A stretch of DNA of 64,000 nt from Pseudoselenomonas ruminantium (GCA_015058575.1 SVBZ01000004.1:62001-126000); one strand, 5' to 3'; positions 53,801 to 63,689 are shown, counted from the stretch's first letter. Translations and numbers: made by a program. Notes: a model not told the origin generated them from the sequence alone.

Positions 53801-54160
53801 ATGGAGCAGCTTTTATATCTGTCGGCTTTGTTTGACCTGTATGGGGCGCTTTTGACCGAAAAGCAGCAGGAATGCCTGCGTATGCATCTGTTTGAAGATT
53901 TCTCTTTGTCGGAGATTGGCGAGGAACTGGGGATTTCCCGGCAGGCTGTCTACGACAACATCCATCGGTCACAGAAGGCCATGGAAGCGTATGAGGAGAA
54001 GCTGGGACTGGCGCACCGCTATCAGGAGGAGCGGCAGGAACTGGCGAAAATATATGAATCCATCGAAGGCCTCAGACAGCCAGGCAATGAAGCAGCTGTG
54101 GCTGAGGTTCTCGACCGGCTCGCGCCATTCTTGGGGCGTAGTCAGGAGGTATCGCTTTGA
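53801..54160 (+). CDS. ylxM: YlxM-family helix-turn-helix protein
   Basis: A 119-residue sigma-70 region-4-like HTH protein. LTEKQQECLRMHLFEDFSL then SEIGEELGISRQAVYDNIHR is the YlxM signature. The gene overlaps the TTG start of ffh by four bases, as is usual in Firmicutes, where YlxM modulates the signal recognition particle. Translational coupling with ffh is likely. Confidence 0.93.
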   Translation: MEQLLYLSALFDLYGALLTEKQQECLRMHLFEDFSLSEIGEELGISRQAVYDNIHRSQKAMEAYEEKLGLAHRYQEERQELAKIYESIEGLRQPGNEAAVAEVLDRLAPFLGRSQEVSL

Positions 54161-55545
54161 TTTTTGAGAGTTTATCTGACCGCCTGCAGGAGACATTCAA
54201 GAAGCTCCGCGGTCATGGCAAGCTGACGGAGGACGATGTCAACGACGCCATGCGTGAGGTGCGTATGGCCCTGCTTGAGGCCGACGTCAACTTCAAGGTA
54301 GTCAAACAGTTCATAAAGACCGTCAAGGAGCGCGCTATCGGCCAGGATATCCTGGAAACGCTGACGCCGGCTCAGGTCGTAATAAAGATTGTTGATGAAG
54401 AGCTCACGAACCTCATGGGAGGTACGCAGAGCCGTATCAATATGAGCCCGAACCCGCCGACCGTCATCATGATGGTTGGCCTGCAGGGCGCCGGCAAGAC
54501 GACGTCTGCCGGTAAGCTGGGGCTGGCCCTCAAGAAGCAGGGCAAGCGCCCGTTGCTTGTCGCCTGCGATATTTACCGGCCGGCAGCTATCAAGCAGCTG
54601 CAGGTCGTCGGCAAGCAGCTTGAGCTGCCTGTCTTCACGATGGAGCAGGGCACGGATGCTGTGACGATCGCCAAGAACTCCATCGCGTATTCGCAGTCGC
54701 ATGCCAACGATGTCATCATCATCGATACCGCTGGCCGACTGCAGATTGACGAAAAGCTCATGCAGGAGCTGCGCGATATCAAAGGCGAGGTCAAGCCACA
54801 CGAAATCCTGCTCGTCGTCGATGCGATGACTGGTCAGGAATCGGTCAATGTCGCGCAGGCCTTCAACGATTCACTCGGCCTTGATGGTGTCGTCATGACG
54901 AAGCTTGACGGTGATGCCCGTGGTGGTGCGGCGCTGTCGGTCAAGGCCGTCACGAGCGTGCCAATAAAGTTCGTCGGCATGGGCGAGAAGCTCGAGGCAT
55001 TGCAGCCATTCCATCCGGACCGCATGGCCTCGCGTATCCTCGGCATGGGCGATGTGCTCTCGCTGGTCGAAAAGGCGCAGCAGACCTTTGACATGGAAGA
55101 GGCCAAGAAGATGGAGCGCAAGCTCCGCAAGGATGAGTTCACGCTCGACGATTTCCTCTCGCAGATGCAGCAGGTCAAGAAGCTGGGGTCGCTGGAGAAT
55201 ATCCTCGGCATGATTCCTGGCATGGGCGGTCTCAAGAAGCAGCTCGAAGGCCAGAATATCGATCTTGACGGCAAGGAGATGCGCCAGATCGAGGCCATCA
55301 TCAAATCGATGACGCCAGCTGAGCGTGCCAACATCGACATCATCAATGGCAGCCGCCGCAAGCGCATCGCGCTGGGCTCTGGTACCCGCGTACAGGATGT
55401 CAACAAGCTTTTGAAGCAGTTCGGCGAAATGAAGAAGATGATGAAGAAAATGAAAAAGATGCAGAAGGGCAAGAAGGGGTTCCCCGGTCTGGGTGGCCTT
55501 GGCGGCCTGGGCGGCGGTTTCCCGAAACTTCCGTTTATGCATTGA
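54157..55545 (+). CDS. ffh: Signal recognition particle GTPase Ffh
   Basis: The 462-residue SRP protein that targets membrane proteins. The N domain is followed by the G domain with GLQGAGKTTSAGKL (G1), DTAGRL (G3) and TKLDGDARGG (G4/G5), and the Met-rich M domain (MKKMMKKMKKMQ at the end). TTG start at 54157 with CAGGAGGT six bases upstream. VDAMTGQES is the conserved family motif, so the TGACTGGTCA there (54827-54836) may be coincidental. Confidence 0.97.
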   Translation: MIFESLSDRLQETFKKLRGHGKLTEDDVNDAMREVRMALLEADVNFKVVKQFIKTVKERAIGQDILETLTPAQVVIKIVDEELTNLMGGTQSRINMSPNPPTVIMMVGLQGAGKTTSAGKLGLALKKQGKRPLLVACDIYRPAAIKQLQVVGKQLELPVFTMEQGTDAVTIAKNSIAYSQSHANDVIIIDTAGRLQIDEKLMQELRDIKGEVKPHEILLVVDAMTGQESVNVAQAFNDSLGLDGVVMTKLDGDARGGAALSVKAVTSVPIKFVGMGEKLEALQPFHPDRMASRILGMGDVLSLVEKAQQTFDMEEAKKMERKLRKDEFTLDDFLSQMQQVKKLGSLENILGMIPGMGGLKKQLEGQNIDLDGKEMRQIEAIIKSMTPAERANIDIINGSRRKRIALGSGTRVQDVNKLLKQFGEMKKMMKKMKKMQKGKKGFPGLGGLGGLGGGFPKLPFMH

Positions 55546-55587
55546 TAGTATAAAGTTTATTTTTCCTACGAAAGGTGGTGAATTTTC

Positions 55588-55860
55588 ATGGCAGTAAAGA
55601 TTCGTTTGAACCGTATGGGTGCAAAGAAGAATCCGTTCTATCGCATCGTTGTAGCTGATTCCCGCGCTCCGCGTGATGGTCGTTTCATCGAGATTCTCGG
55701 TAACTACGATCCGTCCAAGCAGCCGGCAGCAGTAAGCGTTGACGAGGCTAAGGTTCTTGATTGGATGAACAAAGGCGCTCAGCCGACCGATACCGTTAAA
55801 AATCTCCTCAGCAAACAGGGCATCATGGCTAAATTTGCTGAAGCTAAAGCTAAGAAATAA
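55588..55860 (+). CDS. rpsP: 30S ribosomal protein S16
   Basis: A 90-residue basic protein with the S16 pattern [35 protein letters not shown] and [27 protein letters not shown] precedes the ATG. It follows ffh by 42 bases in the conserved order. Confidence 0.97.
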   Translation: MAVKIRLNRMGAKKNPFYRIVVADSRAPRDGRFIEILGNYDPSKQPAAVSVDEAKVLDWMNKGAQPTDTVKNLLSKQGIMAKFAEAKAKK

Positions 55861-55874
55861 TTGGGAGGCTCAAC

Positions 55875-56102
55875 ATGAAAGAACTTGTTGAAGTTATCGC
55901 CAAATCCTTAGTGGAGCATCCCGAGGCCGTCCGTGTGGACGAACGACAGGAAGATGGGCAGACCGTGCTCGAACTTCATGTTGCCGAGGATGATATGGGT
56001 AAGGTCATCGGGCGTCAGGGTCGTATCGCGAAAGCGATGCGTACCGTGGTCAAAGCCGCGGCCACCCGGGAGAATACCAAAGTCACGGTTGAGATTATTT
56101 AG
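55875..56102 (+). CDS. khpA: KH-domain RNA-binding protein KhpA (YlqC)
   Basis: A 75-residue single KH domain. The GxxG loop lies in VIGRQGRIAKAMR near residue 47. KhpA-type proteins bind RNA and affect cell growth and division in Firmicutes. It starts 14 bases after rpsP behind TTGGGAGG. Confidence 0.93.
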   Translation: MKELVEVIAKSLVEHPEAVRVDERQEDGQTVLELHVAEDDMGKVIGRQGRIAKAMRTVVKAAATRENTKVTVEII

Positions 56103-56168
56103 ATGAAACAGCGGCAGGTTCATGCTTACATGGGCTGGCCGCTATTTCTATGTGTAGGAGGAACTGTC

Positions 56169-56600
56169 ATGGATATGATTTCACTGAAAATGCCGGTTAC
56201 AATCAAGGCAAAACTGACGGAAAAACTCAAGGCAAAGATCCTTGGTGACCTCGAAGAGGGAATCAGCCGCGCAGAACTCGAGGTTCAGCAGCTGAACATC
56301 CAGGAAAAACGCGTGATGCAGGAAAACCAGCCGGAAGATGCAGAGAACCCGACGCCGGAAGAAATCCAGCGTTTGCAGTCCATTCAGGCGCATTTCGGCC
56401 AGGAGCGCCAGAAGCGTTTGCAGTACCGTGAGGAAGCACTGGCCCGCAAAGAAGAGACGGAGAAACTCGTTCTCGGTGCGGAAATCGTACAGGGAACGCT
56501 GGAGCGCCAGGTCGATGTCCATGTTGGCGACGATATGCGCGAGCTCATGAATGTGGAAGTGCTGGTGGAAGATGACAAGATTATCGCCATCCGCAGCTAA
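56169..56600 (+). CDS. ylqD: YlqD-family protein
   Basis: A 143-residue protein of the YlqD family. The start is ATG at 56169 with AGGAGG seven bases upstream, giving MDMISLKMPVTIKAKLTEKL. The middle is a long charged helix rich in Gln and Glu (coiled-coil-like, about 20-100), ending in a beta piece (LMNVEVLVEDDKIIAIRS). The family function is unknown. Its end overlaps rimM by 29 bases. Confidence 0.85.
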   Translation: MDMISLKMPVTIKAKLTEKLKAKILGDLEEGISRAELEVQQLNIQEKRVMQENQPEDAENPTPEEIQRLQSIQAHFGQERQKRLQYREEALARKEETEKLVLGAEIVQGTLERQVDVHVGDDMRELMNVEVLVEDDKIIAIRS

Positions 56601-57102
56601 GAAAAAACGCGTTACGATCGGCAAGGTCGGCGCGGCCCATGGCATCCATGGCGAGATGCGCATCATCCCGCTGACGGATTTCACCGAGCGCTTTGCGGAT
56701 ATGAAGGAAGTCATGGTCGGCGACGAGCTGCTGCATGTCGAAAGCTGCAAATACCATAAGCAGTACGTGCTGATGAAGTTTCGCGAGTATCCAATCCGTG
56801 AGGACGCGATGCGCCTGACGGGAAGGCTGCTGACGGTTGACCGCAGTGAGGCGGCGCCGCTCTCCGACGGCGAGTTCTACACCTTCGACATCATCGGCCT
56901 TACGGTCTATGATAGCGAAGGCAGGGAGCTTGGCCAAGTGGAGAATGTCCTGCGCACGGGCAGCAATGATGTGTATCAGGCGCGCCGCACCGATGGCGGG
57001 GAGCTTTTGATACCGGCGCTCAAGGCTGTCGTCAAGGAAATCGATGTGGCTGGCGGCCGCATGGTTGTCGATATGCCGGAGGAGATTTCCGATGCGCATT
57101 GA
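56572..57102 (+). CDS. rimM: 16S rRNA processing protein RimM
   Basis: A 176-residue ribosome maturation factor. It has the RimM hallmark VTIGKVGAAHGIHGEMRI, then the PRC-barrel part FYTFDIIGLTVYDSEGRELG and ELLIPALKAVVKEID. The start ATG at 56572 lies inside ylqD; GTG-type starts further in are possible, so the first few residues are uncertain. The end overlaps trmD by 11 bases. Confidence 0.93.
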   Translation: MTRLSPSAAKKKRVTIGKVGAAHGIHGEMRIIPLTDFTERFADMKEVMVGDELLHVESCKYHKQYVLMKFREYPIREDAMRLTGRLLTVDRSEAAPLSDGEFYTFDIIGLTVYDSEGRELGQVENVLRTGSNDVYQARRTDGGELLIPALKAVVKEIDVAGGRMVVDMPEEISDAH

Positions 57103-57838
57103 TATGGTGACGATTTTTCCGGAGATGTTTGCGGGGCCGTTCGGCGACAGCATCACGAAGCGTGCCGTTGACAATGGCATCCTTGACATTCACTTCACGA
57201 ATTTTCGTGATTATACGGAAGACAAGCATCATCACGTCGATGATACGCCGTTTGGCGGCGGTGCGGGCATGGTCATAAAGCCTGAGCCGATGTACAAAGC
57301 AGTGCGCGATGTGCTGGCGAAAACGGAAGAATTCGCCGCCAACCGCCGCGTGCTGATCATGGACCCGTCGGGGCCGACGTTTACGCAGGCAAAGGCCAAG
57401 GAGCTGGCCGGCTACGATCAGCTCGTCTTTATCTGCGGCCATTACGAGGGGTTCGATGCGCGCATCTATAAGCTCGCCGATGAAGCCATCTCGATTGGCG
57501 ACTTCATCCTGACGGGCGGCGAGCTGCCAGCTATGGTCATCACCGATGCGGTGTCGCGCATGCTGCCGGGCGTACTCGGTGCGCCGGATTCGGCGCCAAC
57601 CGATTCGTTTTACGACGGTCTGCTGGAGTTCCCGCAGTACACGCGTCCGCGTGAGTTTGAAGGCATGGCCGTACCGGAGGTGCTGCTGTCCGGCAATCAT
57701 GCCAGGATTCGCCAGTGGCGCCGTGAGCAGTCGCTCTTGGTGACGAAAAAATACCGGCCGGATCTGCTGGAAAAGGCCGAGCTTAGCGAAAAAGACCGTA
57801 TTTTCCTGAACCGTCAGGAAAGCGGTGAAGACTGTTAG
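57092..57838 (+). CDS. trmD: tRNA (guanine-37-N1)-methyltransferase
   Basis: A 248-residue SPOUT methyltransferase. Motifs: MRIDMVTIFPEMF, DDTPFGGGAGMVIKPEP, HYEGFDARI, SIGDFILTGGELPAM and the trefoil-knot PRPREFEGM. GGAGGAG precedes the ATG. The usual next gene, rplS, is absent here; a strong terminator comes immediately after. Confidence 0.97.
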   Translation: MRIDMVTIFPEMFAGPFGDSITKRAVDNGILDIHFTNFRDYTEDKHHHVDDTPFGGGAGMVIKPEPMYKAVRDVLAKTEEFAANRRVLIMDPSGPTFTQAKAKELAGYDQLVFICGHYEGFDARIYKLADEAISIGDFILTGGELPAMVITDAVSRMLPGVLGAPDSAPTDSFYDGLLEFPQYTRPREFEGMAVPEVLLSGNHARIRQWRREQSLLVTKKYRPDLLEKAELSEKDRIFLNRQESGEDC

Positions 57839-57849
57839 CAACAATTTCC

Positions 57850-57901
57850 AACCCATAGGCAATAGCGGCTATCAGCCGCTGGCCTATGGGTTTGCTTTTT
57901 T
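57850..57901 (+). terminator. Terminator after trmD
   Basis: AACCCATAGGC and CCTATGGGTTT enclose a second stem AGCGGCT/AGCCGCT; a T-rich run follows. Confidence 0.88.
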
Positions 57902-58032
57902 GTGGGAAAAAGATGGAGGGGCAGAAGGATTTTTTTACATGATTGTCGTATAAAAGAGGTATCGTAGGATTATACTGGCATTTGGCTGGTGTAAGATTTG
58001 GGACCTCGATGAAAGAATAAGGAGATGATAGG

Positions 58033-60105
58033 ATGGAAGAACTTCTGGCACGTTTCAGTGTCAAACAGAAAATCATGGTTCTTGTTTCTGTGGTATTTGT
58101 AGCGACGATGCTGGTGTTGGGCATTGTCCTCGATCGCATCATCACGAATCATGAGATGGAAAACTTCGTTGAGGAGACGGATTTGCAGGCAACGCAGGTA
58201 GATACGTCGATGGATCTTTTCCTGCGCGGTCTGCGCGATGGCCTTGTCAATATGGCCAACGATCCAATCCTCAGAAACGGTGGCGGCATCACGGTGTATA
58301 TCGATGGTGAGGCTGGCGCCGATGGCATGATTGCCATGGACCCGCAGGCCAAGGGCGGCTTTGAGCTGCAAGCCTATCAGCTGTTCCAGCGTATGGCGGA
58401 GGCCAATAAGGGCGTCATTTCCGTTGTCAGCTATGGTACGACCGATGGCGGCTACCTGCAGTATCCGGCCGTAAAGCGCAAGAAGGGCTATGATTCCCGT
58501 AAGCGTGACTGGTACAAGGAAAGCATGGCTGATACGAATGCTGTGCGCATCACGAAGCCGTTCAAGACTTCGAAGGGTACGCCAACGGTCGGCATCTTCG
58601 CTACGGTCAAGGATATGTCGGGGCAGCCGCTTGGTGTCCTGGGCTTAAACATTGACCTGCCGGTAGTCACGGACATGATTTCGCAGATCAAGGTCGGCGA
58701 GACAGGCTATCTGATGATGCTCGATGCGGACAATGTCATCATTGCCGATCCGAAACATCCAGATGCTGCCTTCAAGAAGCTCGAAGAGTCGGAGCTCGGG
58801 GACATCACTTCCCTCAACATGAGTTCCAAGGGACTCCAGGAAATCGAGCTTGATGGTGCGAAGAAATTTGTCAACATCTATGTATCCGATAAGACGGGCT
58901 ATAAGTATCTGACGATTGTCGATAGGAGCCAGCTCATGTCAAGTGTCAACAATATGCGCATGACCTTGGCTATTGTACTGGTTATCGCCTTGGTGCTGAT
59001 TTTCTTTGCAACCATGTGGATTTCGAACGTCATTGTTTCGCCGCTGCGCGGTCTCGAGCAGTCGGCAGGCCGTATCGCCAATGGCGATTTGCGCCAGAAT
59101 GACCTTACGATTGAAACCGATGATGAAATCGGCAATCTGGCCCGCTCGTTCCACAAGATGTCCGATGAACTCAAGAAGCTGCTCGGCCAGATCAAGGGCA
59201 GTGCCGATGAGGTATCGAACTCCTCGGGTCAGATGTCCCATGGCGTAGAGCAGGTCGCTCAGACTATCACGCATGTGGCTGAACGCGTCGGCGATATCGC
59301 TGAGTCGGCAAATACCCAGAATGAGACGATGACCGGCGTGGTCGGGCATATCCGCAACATGACCGAGCAGGTCACGAACATCGCCGATGCTTCGGAGCAG
59401 ATCAGCAAGACTTCGAGCAAGGCTGGCACGGCTGCCTTCGAGGGCGTTGCCGCCATCGAGGATGCCGTCAACAAGATGCGCGAAGTATTCGGCACGGTCA
59501 ATGAGTCGGCAGCTGCTGTCGGCGAGCTGGGCCGCCGCTCCGAAGAGATTGGCGAGATCGTCAACACGATCCAGAGCATTGCCGAGCAGACGAACCTGCT
59601 CGCACTCAATGCGGCCATCGAGGCAGCCCGTGCCGGTGAGCAGGGCCGCGGCTTCTCGGTCGTAGCCGATGAGGTCCGCAAGCTTGCCGAGCAGTCCTCT
59701 GAGGCTGCACAGGAAATCGCCCAGAAGATCGGCAGTGTCCAGAAGGTCACTATCCAGGCCGTCGATTCGATGAATGCCGGTACCGAGCAGGTACGTGTCG
59801 GCAGCCAGGCCGTCAAGGATGCTGGCGATCAGTTCAAGGTCATTGCCGAGCATATCCGTATCGTCGATGAGATGGTCAAGGAGTCGGCAAGCAATGCCAA
59901 CAAGGTGGCCGATGCGAGCATGTCGGTGCTCAAGGATGCCGAGAATGTCGAGGCTTCCACGAAACGCATCACGGAGAACATCTCCTCGATTTCGGCCGCC
60001 ACCGAAGAGCAGTCGGCTTCGATGGAAGAGATTGCCGCTTCGAGCCAGCAGCTTTCGCGCATGGCTGATGAGCTGCAGAATGAGGCCAACCGCTTCAAAT
60101 TCTGA
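58033..60105 (+). CDS. Methyl-accepting chemotaxis protein (dCache-HAMP-MCP)
   Basis: A 690-residue chemoreceptor. Helix 1 (about 14-35) and helix 2 (about 313-335) bracket a double-Cache periplasmic domain containing [12 protein letters not shown] near residue 160. A HAMP linker follows, then the signalling domain with the tip [20 protein letters not shown]. No CheB/CheR pentapeptide is seen at the end (NRFKF). The ligand is unknown; Cache receptors of this layout often bind amino acids. No other chemotaxis genes are in the window. Confidence 0.94.
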   Translation: MEELLARFSVKQKIMVLVSVVFVATMLVLGIVLDRIITNHEMENFVEETDLQATQVDTSMDLFLRGLRDGLVNMANDPILRNGGGITVYIDGEAGADGMIAMDPQAKGGFELQAYQLFQRMAEANKGVISVVSYGTTDGGYLQYPAVKRKKGYDSRKRDWYKESMADTNAVRITKPFKTSKGTPTVGIFATVKDMSGQPLGVLGLNIDLPVVTDMISQIKVGETGYLMMLDADNVIIADPKHPDAAFKKLEESELGDITSLNMSSKGLQEIELDGAKKFVNIYVSDKTGYKYLTIVDRSQLMSSVNNMRMTLAIVLVIALVLIFFATMWISNVIVSPLRGLEQSAGRIANGDLRQNDLTIETDDEIGNLARSFHKMSDELKKLLGQIKGSADEVSNSSGQMSHGVEQVAQTITHVAERVGDIAESANTQNETMTGVVGHIRNMTEQVTNIADASEQISKTSSKAGTAAFEGVAAIEDAVNKMREVFGTVNESAAAVGELGRRSEEIGEIVNTIQSIAEQTNLLALNAAIEAARAGEQGRGFSVVADEVRKLAEQSSEAAQEIAQKIGSVQKVTIQAVDSMNAGTEQVRVGSQAVKDAGDQFKVIAEHIRIVDEMVKESASNANKVADASMSVLKDAENVEASTKRITENISSISAATEEQSASMEEIAASSQQLSRMADELQNEANRFKF

Positions 60106-60138
60106 TGATTGACCGGTCTTGTGACTGGTCCGGATAGG

Positions 60139-60180
60139 ATGCACCGCCGTGTGATACGATATCACGCGGCGGTGCATTTT
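60139..60180 (+). terminator. Terminator after the chemoreceptor
   Basis: ATGCACCGCC...GGCGGTGCAT with an inner GTGAT/ATCAC stem, followed by TTTTCGTTTT. Near-matches to TGACNNGTCA (TGACCGGTCT, TGACTGGTCC) lie just upstream at 60111-60131. Confidence 0.85.
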
Positions 60181-60244
60181 CGTTTTGGGGCACTTTGTGG
60201 TACAATATACGAATGTGACATTAGGACAGGAGGGTATCACGCAG

Positions 60245-61099
60245 ATGAAAGAATCAGCCCTGACACAGGAAATCAATGCGGCTATCACGCAGGCCGTCGA
60301 TGCCTGTGAGAACAAGAATACGGAAGAGGCCGCAGCAATCCTCAAGAAGGAAATCGAGCGCATCGAGGCGCTCAATCTCTATGCGGATGGACAGGCCGAT
60401 TATTACGATTTCAATACGTTGATGGAAATGGTCATGTTCCAGAGCCAGCATCCGGAAATCCAGCCGGTTGCCGATATCGAGGAGCCAGTGAACCGGCTCT
60501 ATGCGATGTACGGTTCCGTGCTTTTAGAGCTCGGCGAGCTTGACAAGGCCGAGGAGGCACTGGCCATTGCCATGGACTGGAATCCGATGAGCGCTGACAT
60601 CGCCTTTGAGCATGCGGAAGTCTATAAGCAGAAGAAGGATATGGAGACGTTCAAAGCGCTCACGACGAAGATTTTCTCCATTTGCTATAAGCGGCGCGAA
60701 ATTGCCCATTGCTATCGCAATCTCGGCTATTACTTCGTCGAAAAGCAGATGTGGGATGAGGCCGTCGGCTGCTATCTGCTCAGCATGACCTTTGCCGAGG
60801 CGGAAGGGCGCTTCCAGGCCGAAAACGAGCTCAAATATATCTACGATGAGACCAAGGGCGAGGCGACGAGGCCCTCGCTTGGCGCGATGCGCTCCTATGG
60901 CGAGAAATACCAGTTCCCGATCGGCCCCGATGCCAAGATCATCGAGACGGCCATGCTCTACGGCAAGACCATGCTGGCGAACAAGAAGCTCCAGCATGCC
61001 TCGTATTTCCTTGACATTGCCTATAAGCTTACGGAAAGCAAGGAACTCAAGGAGCTTCTGGAGGGAATCAATAAACAGCTGGGCAGTGAAATGCATTAA
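60245..61099 (+). CDS. TPR-repeat protein
   Basis: A 284-residue cytosolic protein starting at ATG 60245 (MKESALTQEIN) with AGGAGGG about ten bases upstream. The middle has TPR-like helical pairs, for example AMYGSVLLELGELDKAEEAL, AMDWNPMSADIAFEHAEVYK and HCYRNLGYYFVEKQMWDEAV. TPR units bind partner proteins. No enzyme motif is visible. A TACAAT -10 lies about 45 bases upstream. Confidence 0.8.
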   Translation: MKESALTQEINAAITQAVDACENKNTEEAAAILKKEIERIEALNLYADGQADYYDFNTLMEMVMFQSQHPEIQPVADIEEPVNRLYAMYGSVLLELGELDKAEEALAIAMDWNPMSADIAFEHAEVYKQKKDMETFKALTTKIFSICYKRREIAHCYRNLGYYFVEKQMWDEAVGCYLLSMTFAEAEGRFQAENELKYIYDETKGEATRPSLGAMRSYGEKYQFPIGPDAKIIETAMLYGKTMLANKKLQHASYFLDIAYKLTESKELKELLEGINKQLGSEMH

Positions 61100-61116
61100 A
61101 TTCTATTAACGGGTAC

Positions 61117-61152
61117 GAAAAATGGCCTTCCCTTGGCGGAAAGGCCATTTTT
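61117..61152. terminator. Bidirectional terminator between the TPR gene and hypF
   Basis: AAAAATGGCCTT pairs with AAGGCCATTTTT and reaches the hypF stop codon. Confidence 0.88.
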
Positions 61153-63497
61153 CAGTGGTTTATATGGTACATGGCAGCCACAGCCTGTCCCAGGCAGATG
61201 CCGCCGTCGTTGGGCGGGATAAGGCTATGGCGCAGGACGCGGAAGCCTTTAGCCTTGAGCGCATTGCTTACCAGCGTGACCAGCAGATGATTCTGGAAGA
61301 CGCCGCCCGAGAGCGCGCAGGTGATAAGGCCCGTGTGCTCCCGCGCCTTATCGCAGGCGGCGGTGATGCAGGCGGCAAGGCCGGCATGGAAGAGAAATGC
61401 CAGCTTCTGCGGGTCGGTTCCTGCCAGTCGTTCGGTAAGGATATAGCGGAAGAGCTTGTCGGTGGCCAGGATGATTGACGGGGCAGCCGTTGACTTGTCA
61501 GATTTTGACAAGTCAACCCGGTAAAGGTCAGGTGCTGACTTGTCAAGATTTATCGTCTGCGGGTCAAGGCCCTGCGCGGCAAGATAGTTTTCGGCAGCAA
61601 ACTCCAGGTACATCGAGGCTTCGCCTTCGAAGGTCGAGCTGGTGCGGATGCCGAGCAGCGCACTGACTGCATCGTAGAGGCGTCCCGCACTGGTCGAGCG
61701 GATGGCGTTGACCTGGCTATCGGCCATGAAGAACTGCGCAGGCAGATCTTTGGCTGCGCAGAGATGCAGCGTATTGGCAAGGGCCGTGACTTTTTCTTTA
61801 TCGTTATAGAGTCCGTAGAGCATGGCGATGGCAACGCGCCAGCCTTCGGTGGCGGCTTTGTCGCCGCCGGTCTGCAGGAAGGGGGCGATATGGCCGAGCC
61901 GCGTGAAGCCGGCGTAGTCGGCGCGCAGGATTTCGCCGCCCCAGATGGTGCCGTCGGTGCCGTAGCCTGTGCCGTCGAAGCTCACGCCGATTACAGGCTC
62001 GTCGCAGTCGTTTTCGGCCAGGCAGGAGACGATATGGGCGTAGTGGTGCTGGACCGGGAACAGCGGCAGGCCCATTTCCTTGGCGATGGCGGTGGTGTTG
62101 TAGCGCGGGTGCAGATCGCAGGCCACGATGGCCGGTTCGTTTTCGAGCAGCTCGGTCAGCCGGCCGATGGTCTCGCGCAAGGCCTGCATGGTGCGCAGGT
62201 CGCTCATATCGCCCACATAGGGCGAAGGATAGAAGAGATTGTTCGAGCCAACGCAGAACGTGTTCTTGAGCTCGCCGCCGATGCCGAGTACCTGCCCGCG
62301 AAAATCGTTCTTGAGCAGGAACGGCAGCGGCGCAAACCCGCGGCTGCGGCGGATCATATAGGGCTTTTCCTCCAGCCAGTCCATCACGGTGTCATCGGCG
62401 CGGATGCGGATTTTCCGGTTATGGGAGAGCATCAGATCCGTAAAGCCGGACAGTGCTTCGCGGGCACCGGCGTCGTCGCGGCAGATAGGAGCGCCGGCGG
62501 GATTGCCACTGGTCATGATCAGGGCATCTGGCATCGCGATGCCGTCGGGGTAATCAAACAGCAGCATCTGCACAGGCGCATAGGGCAGCATGATGCCGAC
62601 CTTGGGATTGCCAGGCGCAACGGCCTCGCAAAGCTTACTCTCCTTTTGGCGCCGTAGCAGCAGGATGGGCTTCTGATGACCGGTCAGCATATCTTCTTCG
62701 CCAGGTTCAAGCGCGCATTCGCGCCGCACGCAGGCGATGTCGCGCATCATGACGGCAAACGGTTTTACAGGGCGATGCTTGAGCGTGCGCAGGCGGTTTA
62801 CGGCTGCCGCGTTTTGGGCATCGCAGCAGAGATGGAAGCCGCCGATGCCCTTGATGGCGACGATGCCGCCTGCGGCTATGGTCTGGCGTGTGCGCGTGAT
62901 GGCGGCCGCCCCGCGGCAGTCTTCCTCGCCAATCAGATAGACTTCGGGGCCGCATTCGTTGCAGCAGACCGGCTGGGCGTCGTAGCGGCGCGTTTCGGGG
63001 CTCGTGTATTCGGCCGCGCAGTCCGGGCACATGGGGAACTCGCCCATGCTCGTGCGCTCACGGTCGTAGGGCATGGCATCGAGGATCGTCAGCCGCGGGC
63101 CGCAGGCCGTGCAGTTGATGAAGGGGTGCAGATAGCGGCGGTCGTTCTTGTCGAAAAGCTCGGCGCGGCATTTGTCGCAGGTCGCGATATCCGGCGAGAC
63201 GAAGATATCGCCGCGCTCCTTGGCGCTTTCGATGATGGCAAAGCGCGTGTAGGTATCGGGCGCAGCGAGCTGCTCGGTATCGAGTTTCAAAATGGTGGCA
63301 CGCGCGGGCGGTTCGTTTTCGATGGCGGCGAGGAACGCATGGACAGCAGCAGCGCTTCCCTGGGCAAAAATCTCGACATAGGGGCCTTTGTTGCAGACAC
63401 TGCCGTAGATCTTGTACCGTGCGGCCAGCCGGTCGACAAACGGACGGAAGCCGACACCCTGGACGATGCCGTATACTTTGCTATGGAAAAGAGACAT
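61152..63497 (-). CDS. hypF: Carbamoyltransferase HypF ([NiFe]-hydrogenase maturation)
   Basis: A 781-residue protein that makes the thiocarboxamide precursor of the hydrogenase cyanide ligands from carbamoyl phosphate. Order: acylphosphatase domain (YGIVQGVGFRPFVDRLA), two zinc fingers (CDKC...CTACG, CPDC...CCNECG), YrdC-like domain, and Kae1-like C-terminal domain (VSFDGTGYGTDGTIWGGE). The start is ATG at 63497, preceded by AAAGGTAG; an ATG 18 bases upstream lacks a ribosome site. Three TGACNNGTCA sites encode DKS, DLS and DKS in a linker. No other hyp genes are present here. Confidence 0.95.
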   Translation of the reverse strand: MSLFHSKVYGIVQGVGFRPFVDRLAARYKIYGSVCNKGPYVEIFAQGSAAAVHAFLAAIENEPPARATILKLDTEQLAAPDTYTRFAIIESAKERGDIFVSPDIATCDKCRAELFDKNDRRYLHPFINCTACGPRLTILDAMPYDRERTSMGEFPMCPDCAAEYTSPETRRYDAQPVCCNECGPEVYLIGEEDCRGAAAITRTRQTIAAGGIVAIKGIGGFHLCCDAQNAAAVNRLRTLKHRPVKPFAVMMRDIACVRRECALEPGEEDMLTGHQKPILLLRRQKESKLCEAVAPGNPKVGIMLPYAPVQMLLFDYPDGIAMPDALIMTSGNPAGAPICRDDAGAREALSGFTDLMLSHNRKIRIRADDTVMDWLEEKPYMIRRSRGFAPLPFLLKNDFRGQVLGIGGELKNTFCVGSNNLFYPSPYVGDMSDLRTMQALRETIGRLTELLENEPAIVACDLHPRYNTTAIAKEMGLPLFPVQHHYAHIVSCLAENDCDEPVIGVSFDGTGYGTDGTIWGGEILRADYAGFTRLGHIAPFLQTGGDKAATEGWRVAIAMLYGLYNDKEKVTALANTLHLCAAKDLPAQFFMADSQVNAIRSTSAGRLYDAVSALLGIRTSSTFEGEASMYLEFAAENYLAAQGLDPQTINLDKSAPDLYRVDLSKSDKSTAAPSIILATDKLFRYILTERLAGTDPQKLAFLFHAGLAACITAACDKAREHTGLITCALSGGVFQNHLLVTLVSNALKAKGFRVLRHSLIPPNDGGICLGQAVAAMYHINH
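61491..61545. repeat. Cluster of three TGACNNGTCA palindromes in hypF
   Basis: Sites at 61491-61500 (TT), 61506-61515 (AA) and 61536-61545 (TT), all in one codon frame of the minus-strand gene. Confidence 0.9.
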
Positions 63498-63689
63498 ATA
63501 TTTGCTACCTTTCATAGATGGTTTACAGAAATAGTTCTGTTTATCATTATAGCGGTTTTGCGCTGTTCTTGCTATAGAATAAGGACAAACGGCTAAAAGG
63601 TAGTGATAAATATGTACAATGTTTACAAAAAAAGTGGAAAATGGAAAAATATTTCCGCGATGGGGCTACTATTTTGGATAAAGATGTGT

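Noticed and set aside
54827..54836. TGACTGGTCA in ffh as an inserted palindrome
   Set aside because: It codes for the conserved Ffh motif VDAMTGQ, so coding constraint is enough to explain it, though it is counted in the total.
57850..58032. Missing rplS after trmD as a sign of gene loss
   Set aside because: A strong terminator ends the operon cleanly. The gene may simply lie elsewhere and the window cannot show its absence from the genome.
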